Both the position numbers and the translations under genes were made by a program. The notes under the pieces are model-generated. The model did no database searches. It saw only the letters and a list, made by a program, of their open reading frames with translations, and was not told the DNA's origin. A DNA stretch of 64,000 nt from Trinickia violacea (lineage in GTDB: Bacteria > Pseudomonadota > Gammaproteobacteria > Burkholderiales > Burkholderiaceae), in assembly GCF_005280735.1 (NCBI RefSeq), contig NZ_CP040079.1:41351-105350 (forward strand), given 5' to 3'. Shown here in pieces: positions 16,478 through 25,270 of the stretch; position 1 is the stretch's first letter; each line of letters opens with the position of its first letter.

Positions 16478-18972
16478 CCTGGTCGGCCTTCTTCTGGGTC
16501 CGATCGGCGGGATTTTCTTTCGAGGCTCTCGATGGGCTGGGCATGCTCACAGAGCGCGAGGACGACGTCGTGCGTTTCGGACAGTGGCAGGCAGCGCTCG
16601 GCCAGTGCGAGAGCTGTTTGGTCGAAATGGCGCGCAAGGCCGCGCCGGAATCGGTCGCTAAGCTGGAGCGGCGCTTCACGGCGCGAGCCCCACTCGAAAT
16701 GGCGGAGCTCGCCGCAGTGATTCGCGATGCTGCGGCGCCCCTGCTCGAGGCACGCGACGCTCACCTCGCAAGGCTTGCCGAATGCGAAGCGGCGCTGTGT
16801 GAAGCGTACGAGCGCGAACTGCCGGATTGCCGGCAGCGCATTATTGACTTCATTCGCTCGCCCCAGGCGCGCGAAGCGCTATACCTATCCAATCCGGAGT
16901 CGATGCTGCGCGTCGATGCGTTGCTCGAGCATGGCGGCGCCGCGCGCATCGACAGTCGTGCGCGGCAGCGCTATCGCTTGGCATGGAACTATCTGCAGCG
17001 GCTGTGCGCGAAGAACGATACTTCAAGCTTCTTCGGCCCGATCGCGTGGGGGAGGTTCGCGGGCGATGCTGCCCCGAACCTCGATATGCACACGGTCCCC
17101 GGTCCGTGGCTTACCTCACGCAAGACATTCTTTGAGCACTGGGTTGTGATGCGGCTTGCGGACGCGGTATGTGCGGACGAAGCGTTGTGCGACGCCCTGC
17201 CGCTTGAGCTGAACCCGGGATGCGACTTGCGGGGCGCAGATCTACACGTGCCGGTCGGCAAGACGGTGACGCTGAATTCGCTCGGCGTGCGGCTGATCGA
17301 GATCGTCAAGCGCGCTGCGCAGCCGCTGTCCGCGCGCGCCGTGTTGGAGATGCTTGAGGCAGGTGGATTTGTACCAAGCAAGAGCCGCGCGATGCTCGAC
17401 CTGATGCGTGCCAAGCACGTGATTCAGGCCAGCTTCGATATTCCGCCCGGGAGCGTGGAGCCAATCGAACGCCTTCAAGGCGCGCTGCTTGCGCTCGATG
17501 CGCCGGCCAGCGCGACTGCGGTATGGGTCGGTATCTGCGAGCGATTGGAAGCATTGCGCATCGACTTCGAGCGCGGCGATCTTGAGGCGCGCATGGCTGC
17601 GCTCGAGGCAATGCGCGAACTGTTGTCTGGCGTCGGTGTGGACTTATCGCGCGTGCAGGGGCAGATGTACGTCGGGCGCTTTCCGGTCTACGAGGATTGC
17701 GCACGCAATCTGCATGTGGAGTTCGGTGGTGACTTGGAGCGGGCTATCAAGGATGGCCTGGAGCCATTGATGCGGCTATACGAATGGCTGATGCGCGCGC
17801 TGGCGGTTCGTCTGCACGAGCGCTGTTTGGCGCATTGGCAATTGCTCTCGCACAAAGGTGCCGCGGTGGACCTGCTGACGTTTCTCTCGTCATGGAAGTC
17901 GGCCGATGATACTGGTGAATCGATCATGGAGGCCGTTCGCTCGATGCTGCAGGACGGCTGGGCGCAGGTGTCGGTGAGGCATGTACGGCAGGATGAGGTT
18001 ACGCTGACCGTTGCCGATTTTGCAATCCTGATGGCGGAACTGGATCGGCATGAGCCCCGCGCGAAACACTTTATGTTGCCGGCCGCGTGCGTCCATTCAC
18101 CCGATTTTATGGTGGCCTCGCCGAGCCTCGAAGCGGTGCGGCGCGGCGACTTCCGGATCGTCGTCGGCGAAGTGCACCCAGGTGTGCACACAGTGTCGCA
18201 GCCGGTTGCGCAGCCGTTCTGTCCATATGCGACGGCCATTCGCGAAGAGGTAGAAGCGCTGCTATCGCCCTCGACAATCGTCGCGGCGGATTCGCCGAAG
18301 AGCTACCAGCGCTCGCATATCGACTGGCTTGACGTCGATGCGCTTGCCCAGGTGGTGCTGCCAGGCGGTGGCGGCCACGTGGCTCGCGCGCGACGCCTCC
18401 GTGCGGGAGCGCTCGAGCTCCACCTGCGTGACGGGATCCTAACGTGCCGGGACCGCGCGAGCGGGGCGGAGCAGGATCTGCTTACGGTGATGCCCACCGA
18501 TCTGCATCGACTTGGCTTTGCTCTGGCGGGTGAAGTGCTCGCGCAAAGCGAAACGCGGCGGTTGACGTTCGGCCGCGTGCTACTGAAGCGCCGCGCGTGG
18601 CGCTTCGACGACGGCTTTCCGCAGGCGGCCGACGATCCGTTCGAGCATGCAGGCCACTATCTTGCCTGGCGAAGCTGGGCGTCTAGGCGTGGTTTGCCGA
18701 GCTACGTGTTCGTGAAGTGCGCGAGCGAGCCCAAGCCGATCTATGTGGACTTCTCCAATCCGTTCGCGATCGATCTGCTAGCGAAATGGGCCAAGAAGGG
18801 GGAGCCGCTGCTGTTCTCCGAAATGCAGCCCGCGCCTCGCGATCTCTGGCTCACCGACGAGAAAGGCCGCTACTGCTGCGAGTTTCGCACGTCACACGTG
18901 CATCTGGGCGGCCCGGATACGCAACCCGATCCGCCGATGCATGGCGCCGAGGTATGCGAGGGCCCTGCCTGA
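16474..18972 (+). CDS. Short LanB-type peptide aminoacyl-tRNA ligase (PEARL, TglB-like)
   Basis: This 832-residue protein has the LanB glutamylation-domain motif LCAKNDTSSFFGPIAWGRF (about 177-195) and a C-terminal block with HVHLGG. The length matches the N-terminal dehydratase domain alone; there is no LanC cyclase gene and no separate SpaB_C elimination gene nearby. Such short LanBs that stand alone beside a scaffold peptide are PEARLs, which add an amino acid from aminoacyl-tRNA to the peptide C terminus. Cys is the expected residue if the MNIO acts as TglH does. The alternative, a dehydratase that makes Dha/Dhb, is unlikely given the precursor. Confidence 0.85.
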   Translation: MTWSAFFWVRSAGFSFEALDGLGMLTEREDDVVRFGQWQAALGQCESCLVEMARKAAPESVAKLERRFTARAPLEMAELAAVIRDAAAPLLEARDAHLARLAECEAALCEAYERELPDCRQRIIDFIRSPQAREALYLSNPESMLRVDALLEHGGAARIDSRARQRYRLAWNYLQRLCAKNDTSSFFGPIAWGRFAGDAAPNLDMHTVPGPWLTSRKTFFEHWVVMRLADAVCADEALCDALPLELNPGCDLRGADLHVPVGKTVTLNSLGVRLIEIVKRAAQPLSARAVLEMLEAGGFVPSKSRAMLDLMRAKHVIQASFDIPPGSVEPIERLQGALLALDAPASATAVWVGICERLEALRIDFERGDLEARMAALEAMRELLSGVGVDLSRVQGQMYVGRFPVYEDCARNLHVEFGGDLERAIKDGLEPLMRLYEWLMRALAVRLHERCLAHWQLLSHKGAAVDLLTFLSSWKSADDTGESIMEAVRSMLQDGWAQVSVRHVRQDEVTLTVADFAILMAELDRHEPRAKHFMLPAACVHSPDFMVASPSLEAVRRGDFRIVVGEVHPGVHTVSQPVAQPFCPYATAIREEVEALLSPSTIVAADSPKSYQRSHIDWLDVDALAQVVLPGGGGHVARARRLRAGALELHLRDGILTCRDRASGAEQDLLTVMPTDLHRLGFALAGEVLAQSETRRLTFGRVLLKRRAWRFDDGFPQAADDPFEHAGHYLAWRSWASRRGLPSYVFVKCASEPKPIYVDFSNPFAIDLLAKWAKKGEPLLFSEMQPAPRDLWLTDEKGRYCCEFRTSHVHLGGPDTQPDPPMHGAEVCEGPA

Positions 18973-19013
18973 ACCAGTCCGAGACGAGAAATGAGAACAC
19001 CAACGGAAACCTC

Positions 19014-20297
19014 ATGAAAAACGTGGCTGAATCTTCTGCTATCGCGGTGCACGGGGAGCACGGCCGGTCGCTTTCGTCCGTCGTCGTCTTCGTCCTGCTG
19101 CCGTTCGCACTCGCGCATTTTTTGTCGTATCTCTACCGCAACGTCAACGCGGTCGTCTACCCGAACTTGGCGAGCGAGCTTGGCCTCAATGCGAACGCGC
19201 TTGGCTGGCTGACGAGCGCCTACCTGCTCGCCTTCGCGCTGGCGCAGTTGCCGATCGGCGTGGCGCTTGACCGCTACGGTTGCCGCCGCGGGCAAGCACC
19301 GTTGATGCTCGTTGCGGCGGCCGGTGCAATGGTGTTCGCGCACGCCCATAACCTCGCCGAACTTGCGATCGGGCGTGGGCTGATCGGCTTCGGCGTCGCA
19401 GGTTCGCTGATGGCTGCGATCAAGGCCAGCTCGCAATGGCTGCCGCGCGAACGCTTGTCGCTGTCCACGTCGATGCTGCTCGCGGTAGGCGGCTTCGGCG
19501 CCATGGCATCGACATCGCCGATGCATGCCGCGCTGCGGCATATCGACTGGCGGCAGGCTTTCATCGTTCTCGGGGCCTGTACGGTCGCCGTTAGCGCGCT
19601 GATCTACTTCGTCGTGCCAGAGCAACCCTCGGTTTCGCAAACGGCGCGCCTCAAGGACATGTGGCGCGATGTCGGGCAGCTTTTCCGCAGTGGCTCATTC
19701 TGGCGGCTTGCGCTCTATTCGATTTTCGCGCACGCGACCTACATGGCGGTACAAGGCCTATGGATGGGTGCGTGGCTTCGCGACGTCGGCCAGTTGGACA
19801 GCGGGCACACGGCCAATGTGCTGCTCGCGGGCACCGTGACGATGGTCGCCGGGTCGCTGTTCTTCGGCTGGCTGACCGATTTGCTGAAGCGGTTTGGCGT
19901 CAAGCCTATTACGGTGTGTGGCGGCGGCATTGCGGTTTTTCTCATATTCCAGACGTTGATGATCTGGGGGCACGGCACGAGCCCGCTGCTGCTCGCGTGC
20001 GGATTCACGTTCTTTGGCACGGCAACGACAATGAACTACGCCATCATCGCGCAGAGCGTGCCGACGCATCTGACAGGGCGCGTCAGCACTTCATTCAATT
20101 TGCTGGTATTCCTGCTTGCTTTTGTGATCCAGGCCGGCTTAGGCGGCGTAATAGCGCATTGGCCAGCGCAGCATGGCGCATATCCGGTGCAAGCGTATCA
20201 ATGGGCGCTCGGTATCAATCTCGCGCTGCAATGTCCGGGCTTACTGCTCTGGTTCGCGTTCAGGCCCTGGATACGCGAGCGCGTCGCTGCGACGTAA
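19014..20297 (+). CDS. MFS transporter
   Basis: This 427-residue protein has twelve predicted membrane segments. The N-terminal half contains the major-facilitator motif A region (GVALDRYGCRRGQAPL), and the second half reads FGWLTDLLKRFGVKP. The start at 19014 was selected because upstream codons only overlap the ligase gene end. It is the last gene of the scaffold-peptide operon, 41 bp after the ligase stop. I infer export of the released amino-acid product, perhaps with self-protection. Confidence 0.85.
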   Translation: MKNVAESSAIAVHGEHGRSLSSVVVFVLLPFALAHFLSYLYRNVNAVVYPNLASELGLNANALGWLTSAYLLAFALAQLPIGVALDRYGCRRGQAPLMLVAAAGAMVFAHAHNLAELAIGRGLIGFGVAGSLMAAIKASSQWLPRERLSLSTSMLLAVGGFGAMASTSPMHAALRHIDWRQAFIVLGACTVAVSALIYFVVPEQPSVSQTARLKDMWRDVGQLFRSGSFWRLALYSIFAHATYMAVQGLWMGAWLRDVGQLDSGHTANVLLAGTVTMVAGSLFFGWLTDLLKRFGVKPITVCGGGIAVFLIFQTLMIWGHGTSPLLLACGFTFFGTATTMNYAIIAQSVPTHLTGRVSTSFNLLVFLLAFVIQAGLGGVIAHWPAQHGAYPVQAYQWALGINLALQCPGLLLWFAFRPWIRERVAAT

Positions 20298-20324
20298 GTG
20301 ATTGAACGCTTTGGCCTCGTTTAG

Positions 20325-20531
20325 GCAGTACTGGCCGGTCGATTAATTAAATCAAACGCAAGAATCGACCGGCCGGGCAATTTCATCCTCGTCGCGGCGA
20401 TGGTCGCTGATTAGGATGTTCCCGGCATTACGGCGTAGACAGACGCCGCCGCTGCGCCGATGGACGCGCACTATGCAGTGCGCTGTCCGGAACATCCCTC
20501 GATATTTGACCCGCCATGACGACAACGCAAA
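20325..20531 (+). promoter_or_regulatory. Duplicated leader element, copy 2, with multi-stem structure
   Basis: Stem 1 is perfect: GGCCGGTCGATT (20333-20344) pairs with AATCGACCGGCC (20363-20374) around an 18-base loop. A closing stem GGATGTTCC (20414-20422) pairs with GGAACATCC (20489-20497). It encloses hairpins GGCGT/ACGCC (20432-20447) and GCGCACT/AGTGCGC (20466-20483), a three-way junction. Copy 1 at 3188-3392 keeps the stem-1 loop unchanged and keeps pairing in the closing stem with base changes on both sides. The element ends at the start codon of the diiron protein. It could be a structured 5' leader RNA or a protein-binding region. Confidence 0.6.
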
Positions 20532-21292
20532 TGGATACGCAATCTGCAAACATCGAGCCCATGCTCGGAGAAGGCGTAGTGAAGACGCCGGAAGACTTCC
20601 GCAATATGCCAAAGGAATATCAGGAGCTCGTCACGCACCTGATGCTCGTGCATACGGAGGGCGAGTTGACGGGCGCCGACGACTACACACAGGTGTTCTA
20701 CAACCTGGCGCCGAACGCCTACGAAAAGCTCGTCTGCTGCGAGCGCGCTATGGAAGAAGTGCAGCACTATCAGCTAAGCGCGGCGGTGCTGGCCGACGTC
20801 GGCGTTGACACCAGCAGCATGCTCGCGCAGCACTACCAGGAGCGGCCGTACTATGCGAACGAATTGGTCCGTGGCGTGCGCAACTGGATGGAGCGTGGCA
20901 TCTTTTCGTTTCTGGGCGAAGCGGTAGTGCTCGAGCACCTGCTCGAGTTCGAGACCTGCAGCTACGTGCCGTTCAGCGAGATCTTCGTCAAGCAGATAAT
21001 CAAGGATGAGCACGTGCATGTTGCACACGGCTTCCGGATCGTGCGCGACGCCTGCCGCTCGCCGGAAGGGCGCATCGACGCCCAGGCCGCACTTGACCGG
21101 CTCTGGCCACATGTGCTCGCGCTTTTCGGGCGCGACGATTCACGCCGCTCGCAGCAGTACGTGAAATGGGGCTTGCGCAAGACGACCAATGGCGAGCTAC
21201 GCCAGGCTTTTATGCGCAAGACGCTGCCCAAGCTCGCCGCACTCAAGCTGTCGGTGCCTGAAATGGCAACGATGCCGGCCGAGGTGAACTGA
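20516..21292 (+). CDS. PaaA/ferritin-like diiron oxygenase
   Basis: This 258-residue helical protein carries two ExxH iron motifs (E81-V-Q-H84 and E165-H-V-H168) in the spacing of ferritin-like diiron enzymes. The overall pattern resembles PaaA/PaaC of phenylacetyl-CoA epoxidase. A single subunit without PaaB, C, D or E is unusual; a reductase would have to come from elsewhere. The gene follows the structured leader and starts an operon in which the next gene begins two bases after its stop. The downstream acyl-CoA ligase suggests a CoA- or carrier-bound acyl substrate, but that is inference. Confidence 0.7.
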   Translation: MTTTQMDTQSANIEPMLGEGVVKTPEDFRNMPKEYQELVTHLMLVHTEGELTGADDYTQVFYNLAPNAYEKLVCCERAMEEVQHYQLSAAVLADVGVDTSSMLAQHYQERPYYANELVRGVRNWMERGIFSFLGEAVVLEHLLEFETCSYVPFSEIFVKQIIKDEHVHVAHGFRIVRDACRSPEGRIDAQAALDRLWPHVLALFGRDDSRRSQQYVKWGLRKTTNGELRQAFMRKTLPKLAALKLSVPEMATMPAEVN

Positions 21293-21293
21293 C

Positions 21294-22445
21294 ATGAACC
21301 TGCAGAAGGAAATGCACGCGCATCGCAAGACGCTGATCGCAGAGCGGCTGCCCGCATTACTCGCAGAAGACTTGGCGCTCGCGCAACGGTTCCACGACGT
21401 ACGCGGCTTTTCGGCGCTCGTGCGCGCGTGCGAATACCACCTCACCAATGCTTGCAATATCCGCTGCAAAGGCTGCTGGTTTTTCGAGTTCGGGCACGAT
21501 AAGTCGGCAAAGGAGAACAAGGACATCGAAGCGTGGCGCGAATTCGCGAGCGCGCAGCGCAAGCGGCGCGTTAATACGGCGCTCTTGATAGGCGGAGAGC
21601 CTACGATGTTTCCCGAACGCATCGAGGCGTTCGTGGACGCAATGCGCTTCGTTTCGATCTCGACCAATGGGCTGAAGCCATTCCCAAACGTCGAGCCGTT
21701 TCGCAATGTGACGGTGTTCATCTCACTGTTCGGCGGTGGCCCGCTCGACGACGAACTGCGCGCGATCAAACCGAGCGGCACGCCGTTTACCGGGCTGTTC
21801 GACACCGCGCTTGAAAATTACAGGCAGGATCCGCGTGCAACGTTCGTGTATGCGGTCTCTGAGGACGGCATCGCGCACATCGAGCCGACCGTCAGGCGCA
21901 TTCGTGACAACGGCAACGTGGTCAGCTTCAATTTCTATAGCAAGTACAACACGGGCCACCCGCTCAAGATGCTCAACGAGCAGCGGCTGCTCGCCGAGAT
22001 GCTGCGTGTGCAGGCGGCGTATCCGGAGGTCGTGCTGAATCATCCGGCTCACATCCGGGCGATGGTGACGGGCAAGGCCTGGTGCGGCACGTTTGGTTAC
22101 GACACGTGCCCGAGCGTGAGCCAGGATCACCCAGACAACGCGCAGCGCATGGAGAACGGCAACCCGACGCTGCCCTTCTTCAACACGTGGAAGGCGGACC
22201 TGCAGACACTGGAGCGCTGTTGCACGTCGGGACATTGCGACGATTGCCGCGACAGTCAGGCGGTCTACAGCTGGCTGATGGTTAGCCTCGCGAGTTCGCT
22301 GGAAAGCCTCGACACGCTGCGGATGTGGGTCGAGGTGGCTGAGAGCTACTGGCGTCAGTTTATCTGGTCGCCGTATCATCCGACGGCACGGCCCGCCGAT
22401 GTACAGGCGCCCACGGAGCCTGCTATTGAAGGAACACCGGCGTGA
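21294..22445 (+). CDS. Radical SAM enzyme with C-terminal cysteine cluster
   Basis: This 383-residue protein has the canonical CxxxCxxC motif (C54, C58, C61 in TNACNIRCKGC) and the SAM-binding LIGGEPTMFP. A Cys-rich C-terminal stretch (WCGTFGYDTCP, then ERCCTSGHCDDC) probably holds an auxiliary Fe-S cluster, as in SPASM or twitch enzymes. The family is not one I can name. It is encoded one base after the diiron gene and overlaps the hotdog gene (GTGA), so all are one transcript. Radical SAM and O2-using diiron chemistry in a single operon is an unusual pairing. Confidence 0.8.
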   Translation: MNLQKEMHAHRKTLIAERLPALLAEDLALAQRFHDVRGFSALVRACEYHLTNACNIRCKGCWFFEFGHDKSAKENKDIEAWREFASAQRKRRVNTALLIGGEPTMFPERIEAFVDAMRFVSISTNGLKPFPNVEPFRNVTVFISLFGGGPLDDELRAIKPSGTPFTGLFDTALENYRQDPRATFVYAVSEDGIAHIEPTVRRIRDNGNVVSFNFYSKYNTGHPLKMLNEQRLLAEMLRVQAAYPEVVLNHPAHIRAMVTGKAWCGTFGYDTCPSVSQDHPDNAQRMENGNPTLPFFNTWKADLQTLERCCTSGHCDDCRDSQAVYSWLMVSLASSLESLDTLRMWVEVAESYWRQFIWSPYHPTARPADVQAPTEPAIEGTPA

Positions 22446-23026
22446 GTGCGAGGCGCGAGCGGGGCGCGGCGCTCGCCATTCCGATGTCGGCCGCGCAACG
22501 CGCGGATTGGCAGGCGCGCCTATCGCAGATGGCGATCCTTAATCACCTGGGCGTGCGGCTCGATCTCGTCGATGATCAGGCCGTGCGGCTCGTGCTTGAG
22601 CGTCGCACGCCAGCGCATGAGGGTGGGCTCGGCACCGAACGGCTGAACGGCGCGATGATCGCAGGCATGATGGATTGCGCGATGTCGATTGCAGGCATCC
22701 TGCACTTTCGCGGACGAACCTGCGGCACCGTCCAGCTCTCGATTCAATTCATGAAGCCGGTGCGCTGCAAGATGCCGGTCGTCGAGTGTCGTGCGATGCG
22801 CCGCGCGTCGGGCGTTGTGTTTCTTGAGGCTCAACTCCTAGAGGAGAACCGGCGCTGTGCGGTGATGGCGACGGGCATGGTTGGTGTGACCCGTATTGCA
22901 GCGCATGATGGCGGCGGCGACGGGCGAGAGAACTGGCATGCGCCGGTCGGCGTTGACGCGGCTGCAGCGGCGACATCGGCGGCTGAAGTCGAGCGGACGC
23001 CATCGTTTCAGATGACCGAGGAGTGA
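22442..23026 (+). CDS. PaaI-type hotdog thioesterase
   Basis: This 194-residue protein starts with GTG overlapping the radical SAM stop. The hotdog core runs about residues 30-145 with HEGGLGTERLNGAMIAGMMDCAM, matching the PaaI/YdiI active-site region in which an Asp/Glu and the N-terminal end of a helix activate water. Such enzymes hydrolyse acyl- or aroyl-CoA thioesters. Here it probably releases the product or proofreads the CoA-bound intermediates of the neighbouring ligase. A ~45-residue tail after the fold has no known motif. Confidence 0.7.
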   Translation: MSARRERGAALAIPMSAAQRADWQARLSQMAILNHLGVRLDLVDDQAVRLVLERRTPAHEGGLGTERLNGAMIAGMMDCAMSIAGILHFRGRTCGTVQLSIQFMKPVRCKMPVVECRAMRRASGVVFLEAQLLEENRRCAVMATGMVGVTRIAAHDGGGDGRENWHAPVGVDAAAAATSAAEVERTPSFQMTEE

Positions 23027-23033
23027 GCTGGTG

Positions 23034-24662
23034 ATGCGACACACGATGATGGATTTTCCGCTCACCATTGGCGGCATTCTGGCTCATGCGGCGAAGGTGT
23101 ACGGCGGCACCGAGATCGTCTCGTACATGCCGGACTGCAGCACACACCGGTACTGCGTAGCTGATCTGGCCAGCAGAGTTGCACGGCTCGCGGGCGCATT
23201 GCGCGAGCTAGGGCTGCAGCCGGGCGACCGGGTCGCAACGTTGATGTGGAATCACTACGCGCATCTCGAGACGTATTTTGCAGTGCCGGCAGCGGGCGGC
23301 GTTCTCAATACGCTGAACCTGCGCCTCGCACCGGATGACATCGTTTATATAGCGAATCACGCGGGCGCGCGCTTTCTGATCGTCGATGACGACCTCATGC
23401 CGCTGTACGAGCGGATTCGTGCGCGGACGAGCTTCGAACGCGTAATTGTTGTGCCACTCGGTGGTGTGTCGGCTCCGGATGCGTTCTCGGACTACGAGCA
23501 CCTTATTGCCGTGAGCAATCCATTCGCGAACGGCGAGCCGATTGATGAGAACGCGCCGGTCAGCGTGTGCTACACGTCGGGGACGACAGGGCGACCTAAA
23601 GGCGTCGTCTATAGTCATCGCGCGTTGGTTCTCCATACCTTTTGCATCTCACTGCCCGACGTCTTCGATCTGTCCATGCGGAAGACTCTCGCACTCGTGG
23701 TGCCGATGTTCCATGTCAACGGCTGGTGCCTACCATTCGCAGCGTTGCTCACAGGCGTCCGGCTGGTGCTGCCCGGCCCACACCTCGACGCCGAGAGCCT
23801 GTTCAAGTTGCTGGCGGACGAGCAGGTGATACTGTCCGCAGGTGTGCCGTCGCTATGGCACGGCCTGATCGACAAACTGCAGGCGTCGCCTGAATTACGC
23901 GCGCAGCTTTCGCCGGCGCTACATTTAGTGGTTGCCGGCTCGGCCTGCCCGGAATCGATGATGGTCGCTCTGGACCGGTTGAGCATCCGCGCCACGCATG
24001 CGTGGGGAATGACAGAGCTGTCGCCGGTCGGGGCATTCTCGACGCTCAAGCCGCATCTGGCGCAAGCGGGCAGCGCCGATGCCGATCAGGCGCTGCGTTA
24101 TCGGATGAAACAAGGTTTGCCACTGCCGTTTGTCGAGGCGCGGATCATGACCGAGCAGGGAACGGCCCGCTGGGATGGCGAGAGTGTCGGGGAACTGCAA
24201 GTACGCGGACCATGGGTGGCAGCGGGATATTACGGCGACGTCTTGCCAGATTCATGGAGCGACGACGGCTGGCTACGCACGGGAGATGCGGCGCACATCG
24301 ACGCGGAGGGCTATATCCAGATCACCGACAGGCTCAAGGACCTGATCAAGTCTGGCGGGGAATGGATTAGCTCAGTGGCGCTGGAGAACGCTCTGATGGG
24401 GCATGAGGCTGTGAAAGAGGCAGCCGTCGTGGCGATGCCCGATCCCAGGTGGCAGGAACGCCCGCTCGCGTTCGTGCAACTGCGAGCCGGCCACCATGCG
24501 ATGGCGGATGATCTAATCAGCCATTTGTCGACGCACTTCACGCGCTGGTGGCTACCCGATGCGGTGGAGTTCGTCGATGAGATCCCGAAGACATCAACCG
24601 GGAAAATTCAAAAATCGGTACTTCGCACGCGCGCTGCAGAGCTTCGTTCAAGGCTTACGTAG
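23034..24662 (+). CDS. Acyl-CoA ligase (ANL superfamily, AlkK-like)
   Basis: This 542-residue adenylate-forming enzyme has the P-loop YTSGTTGRPKGVVYSH, AWGMTELSPVG, the adenosine-binding WLRTGDAAHID, hinge DRLKDLIKSGGEWIS, and the catalytic lysine in TSTGKIQKSVL. It resembles medium-chain fatty-acid or aryl CoA ligases. ATG 23034 is used; GTG 23031 directly before it is in frame, and GAGGAG lies upstream. It closes the second operon. It would activate a carboxylic acid as CoA ester for the diiron enzyme; I cannot tell the chain length or whether the substrate is aromatic. Confidence 0.85.
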   Translation: MRHTMMDFPLTIGGILAHAAKVYGGTEIVSYMPDCSTHRYCVADLASRVARLAGALRELGLQPGDRVATLMWNHYAHLETYFAVPAAGGVLNTLNLRLAPDDIVYIANHAGARFLIVDDDLMPLYERIRARTSFERVIVVPLGGVSAPDAFSDYEHLIAVSNPFANGEPIDENAPVSVCYTSGTTGRPKGVVYSHRALVLHTFCISLPDVFDLSMRKTLALVVPMFHVNGWCLPFAALLTGVRLVLPGPHLDAESLFKLLADEQVILSAGVPSLWHGLIDKLQASPELRAQLSPALHLVVAGSACPESMMVALDRLSIRATHAWGMTELSPVGAFSTLKPHLAQAGSADADQALRYRMKQGLPLPFVEARIMTEQGTARWDGESVGELQVRGPWVAAGYYGDVLPDSWSDDGWLRTGDAAHIDAEGYIQITDRLKDLIKSGGEWISSVALENALMGHEAVKEAAVVAMPDPRWQERPLAFVQLRAGHHAMADDLISHLSTHFTRWWLPDAVEFVDEIPKTSTGKIQKSVLRTRAAELRSRLT

Positions 24663-24727
24663 GCTTGATTCGTTATCAATTCGAGCGCTCCACGACATTC
24701 CCGATCCAAGAAGGTTCGGGTAGCTAA

Positions 24728-24756
24728 CCGCAGCAGGTATCGTCAATCTGCTGCGG
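24728..24756 (+). terminator. Hairpin after the second operon
   Basis: Perfect arms CCGCAGCAG and CTGCTGCGG surround an 11-base loop, 66 bp after the ligase stop. No T-run is visible, so it may be a weak or Rho-assisted terminator. Confidence 0.45.
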
Positions 24757-24821
24757 TCGTGCGTGACGCTCACCGTCCTGTGCGCCTTTCTTCTTTCGTG
24801 GCCTGGTTTATAGAGAGGAAT

Positions 24822-25270
24822 ACATGTCGGAACTCTGCGGTCACTGCCGAACTGTCATCAATCCGGGAGCACGCGTCTGTGTTGGTTGCGGGGCAACACG
24901 CAAAACAGGCATGAACGGCAGCGAACAGTTCCTCGCGCTAGTTTTCGTTTGCATAGCTTTAGGCAATCTCAGCGGTTTCCTCTCCCAATTTGAGAAAAGC
25001 CATTTCGTTGCAGCGCTTCAGAATGCGAGCATCCTAATCGCGAGCGTCGCTTTTGTCGTCTGGCTTTGGAGACGCGCGAGAAAGCGCGTAGTGTGGCTAC
25101 GACGAGAGTAGGGTGCAAGCCAGAGGTGTCCTTGCGGTATGCGATCAGGTGCCTACATCGACCATGCTCGTCCTCGCGCGCTTATCCAAAACGGCGCCCC
25201 CTATCGCGACCACGACCTCCTCTACGCGTCTCATCCCCAGTTCATCCGTTGCTTTACTTCCCGCGGTTTG
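24822..25270 (+). repeat. Right copy of the ~450-bp direct repeat
   Basis: This is the same sequence as 391-838 with scattered differences. It includes the zinc-ribbon gene and its 3' flank up to the CCCGCGG shared by both copies. Beyond that the sequence drifts apart, although 25 further bases still look faintly related to the start of the repB fragment on the left side. Confidence 0.85.
24824..25111 (+). CDS. Small zinc-ribbon membrane protein (copy 2)
   Basis: This 95-residue protein differs from the copy at 393-680 at only a handful of positions. The four zinc-binding cysteines (CGHC, CVGC) and both membrane segments are kept. AGAGAGGAATAC just upstream gives a good ribosome-binding site, which fixes the start. 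Conservation of both reading frames suggests a recent duplication or selection on the protein. Confidence 0.65.
   Translation: MSELCGHCRTVINPGARVCVGCGATRKTGMNGSEQFLALVFVCIALGNLSGFLSQFEKSHFVAALQNASILIASVAFVVWLWRRARKRVVWLRRE

Noticed and set aside
16474..18972. Class I lanthipeptide dehydratase
   Set aside because: There is no LanC, the protein covers only the glutamylation domain, and the precursor lacks a Ser/Thr/Cys core, so a scaffold-peptide ligase is the better reading.
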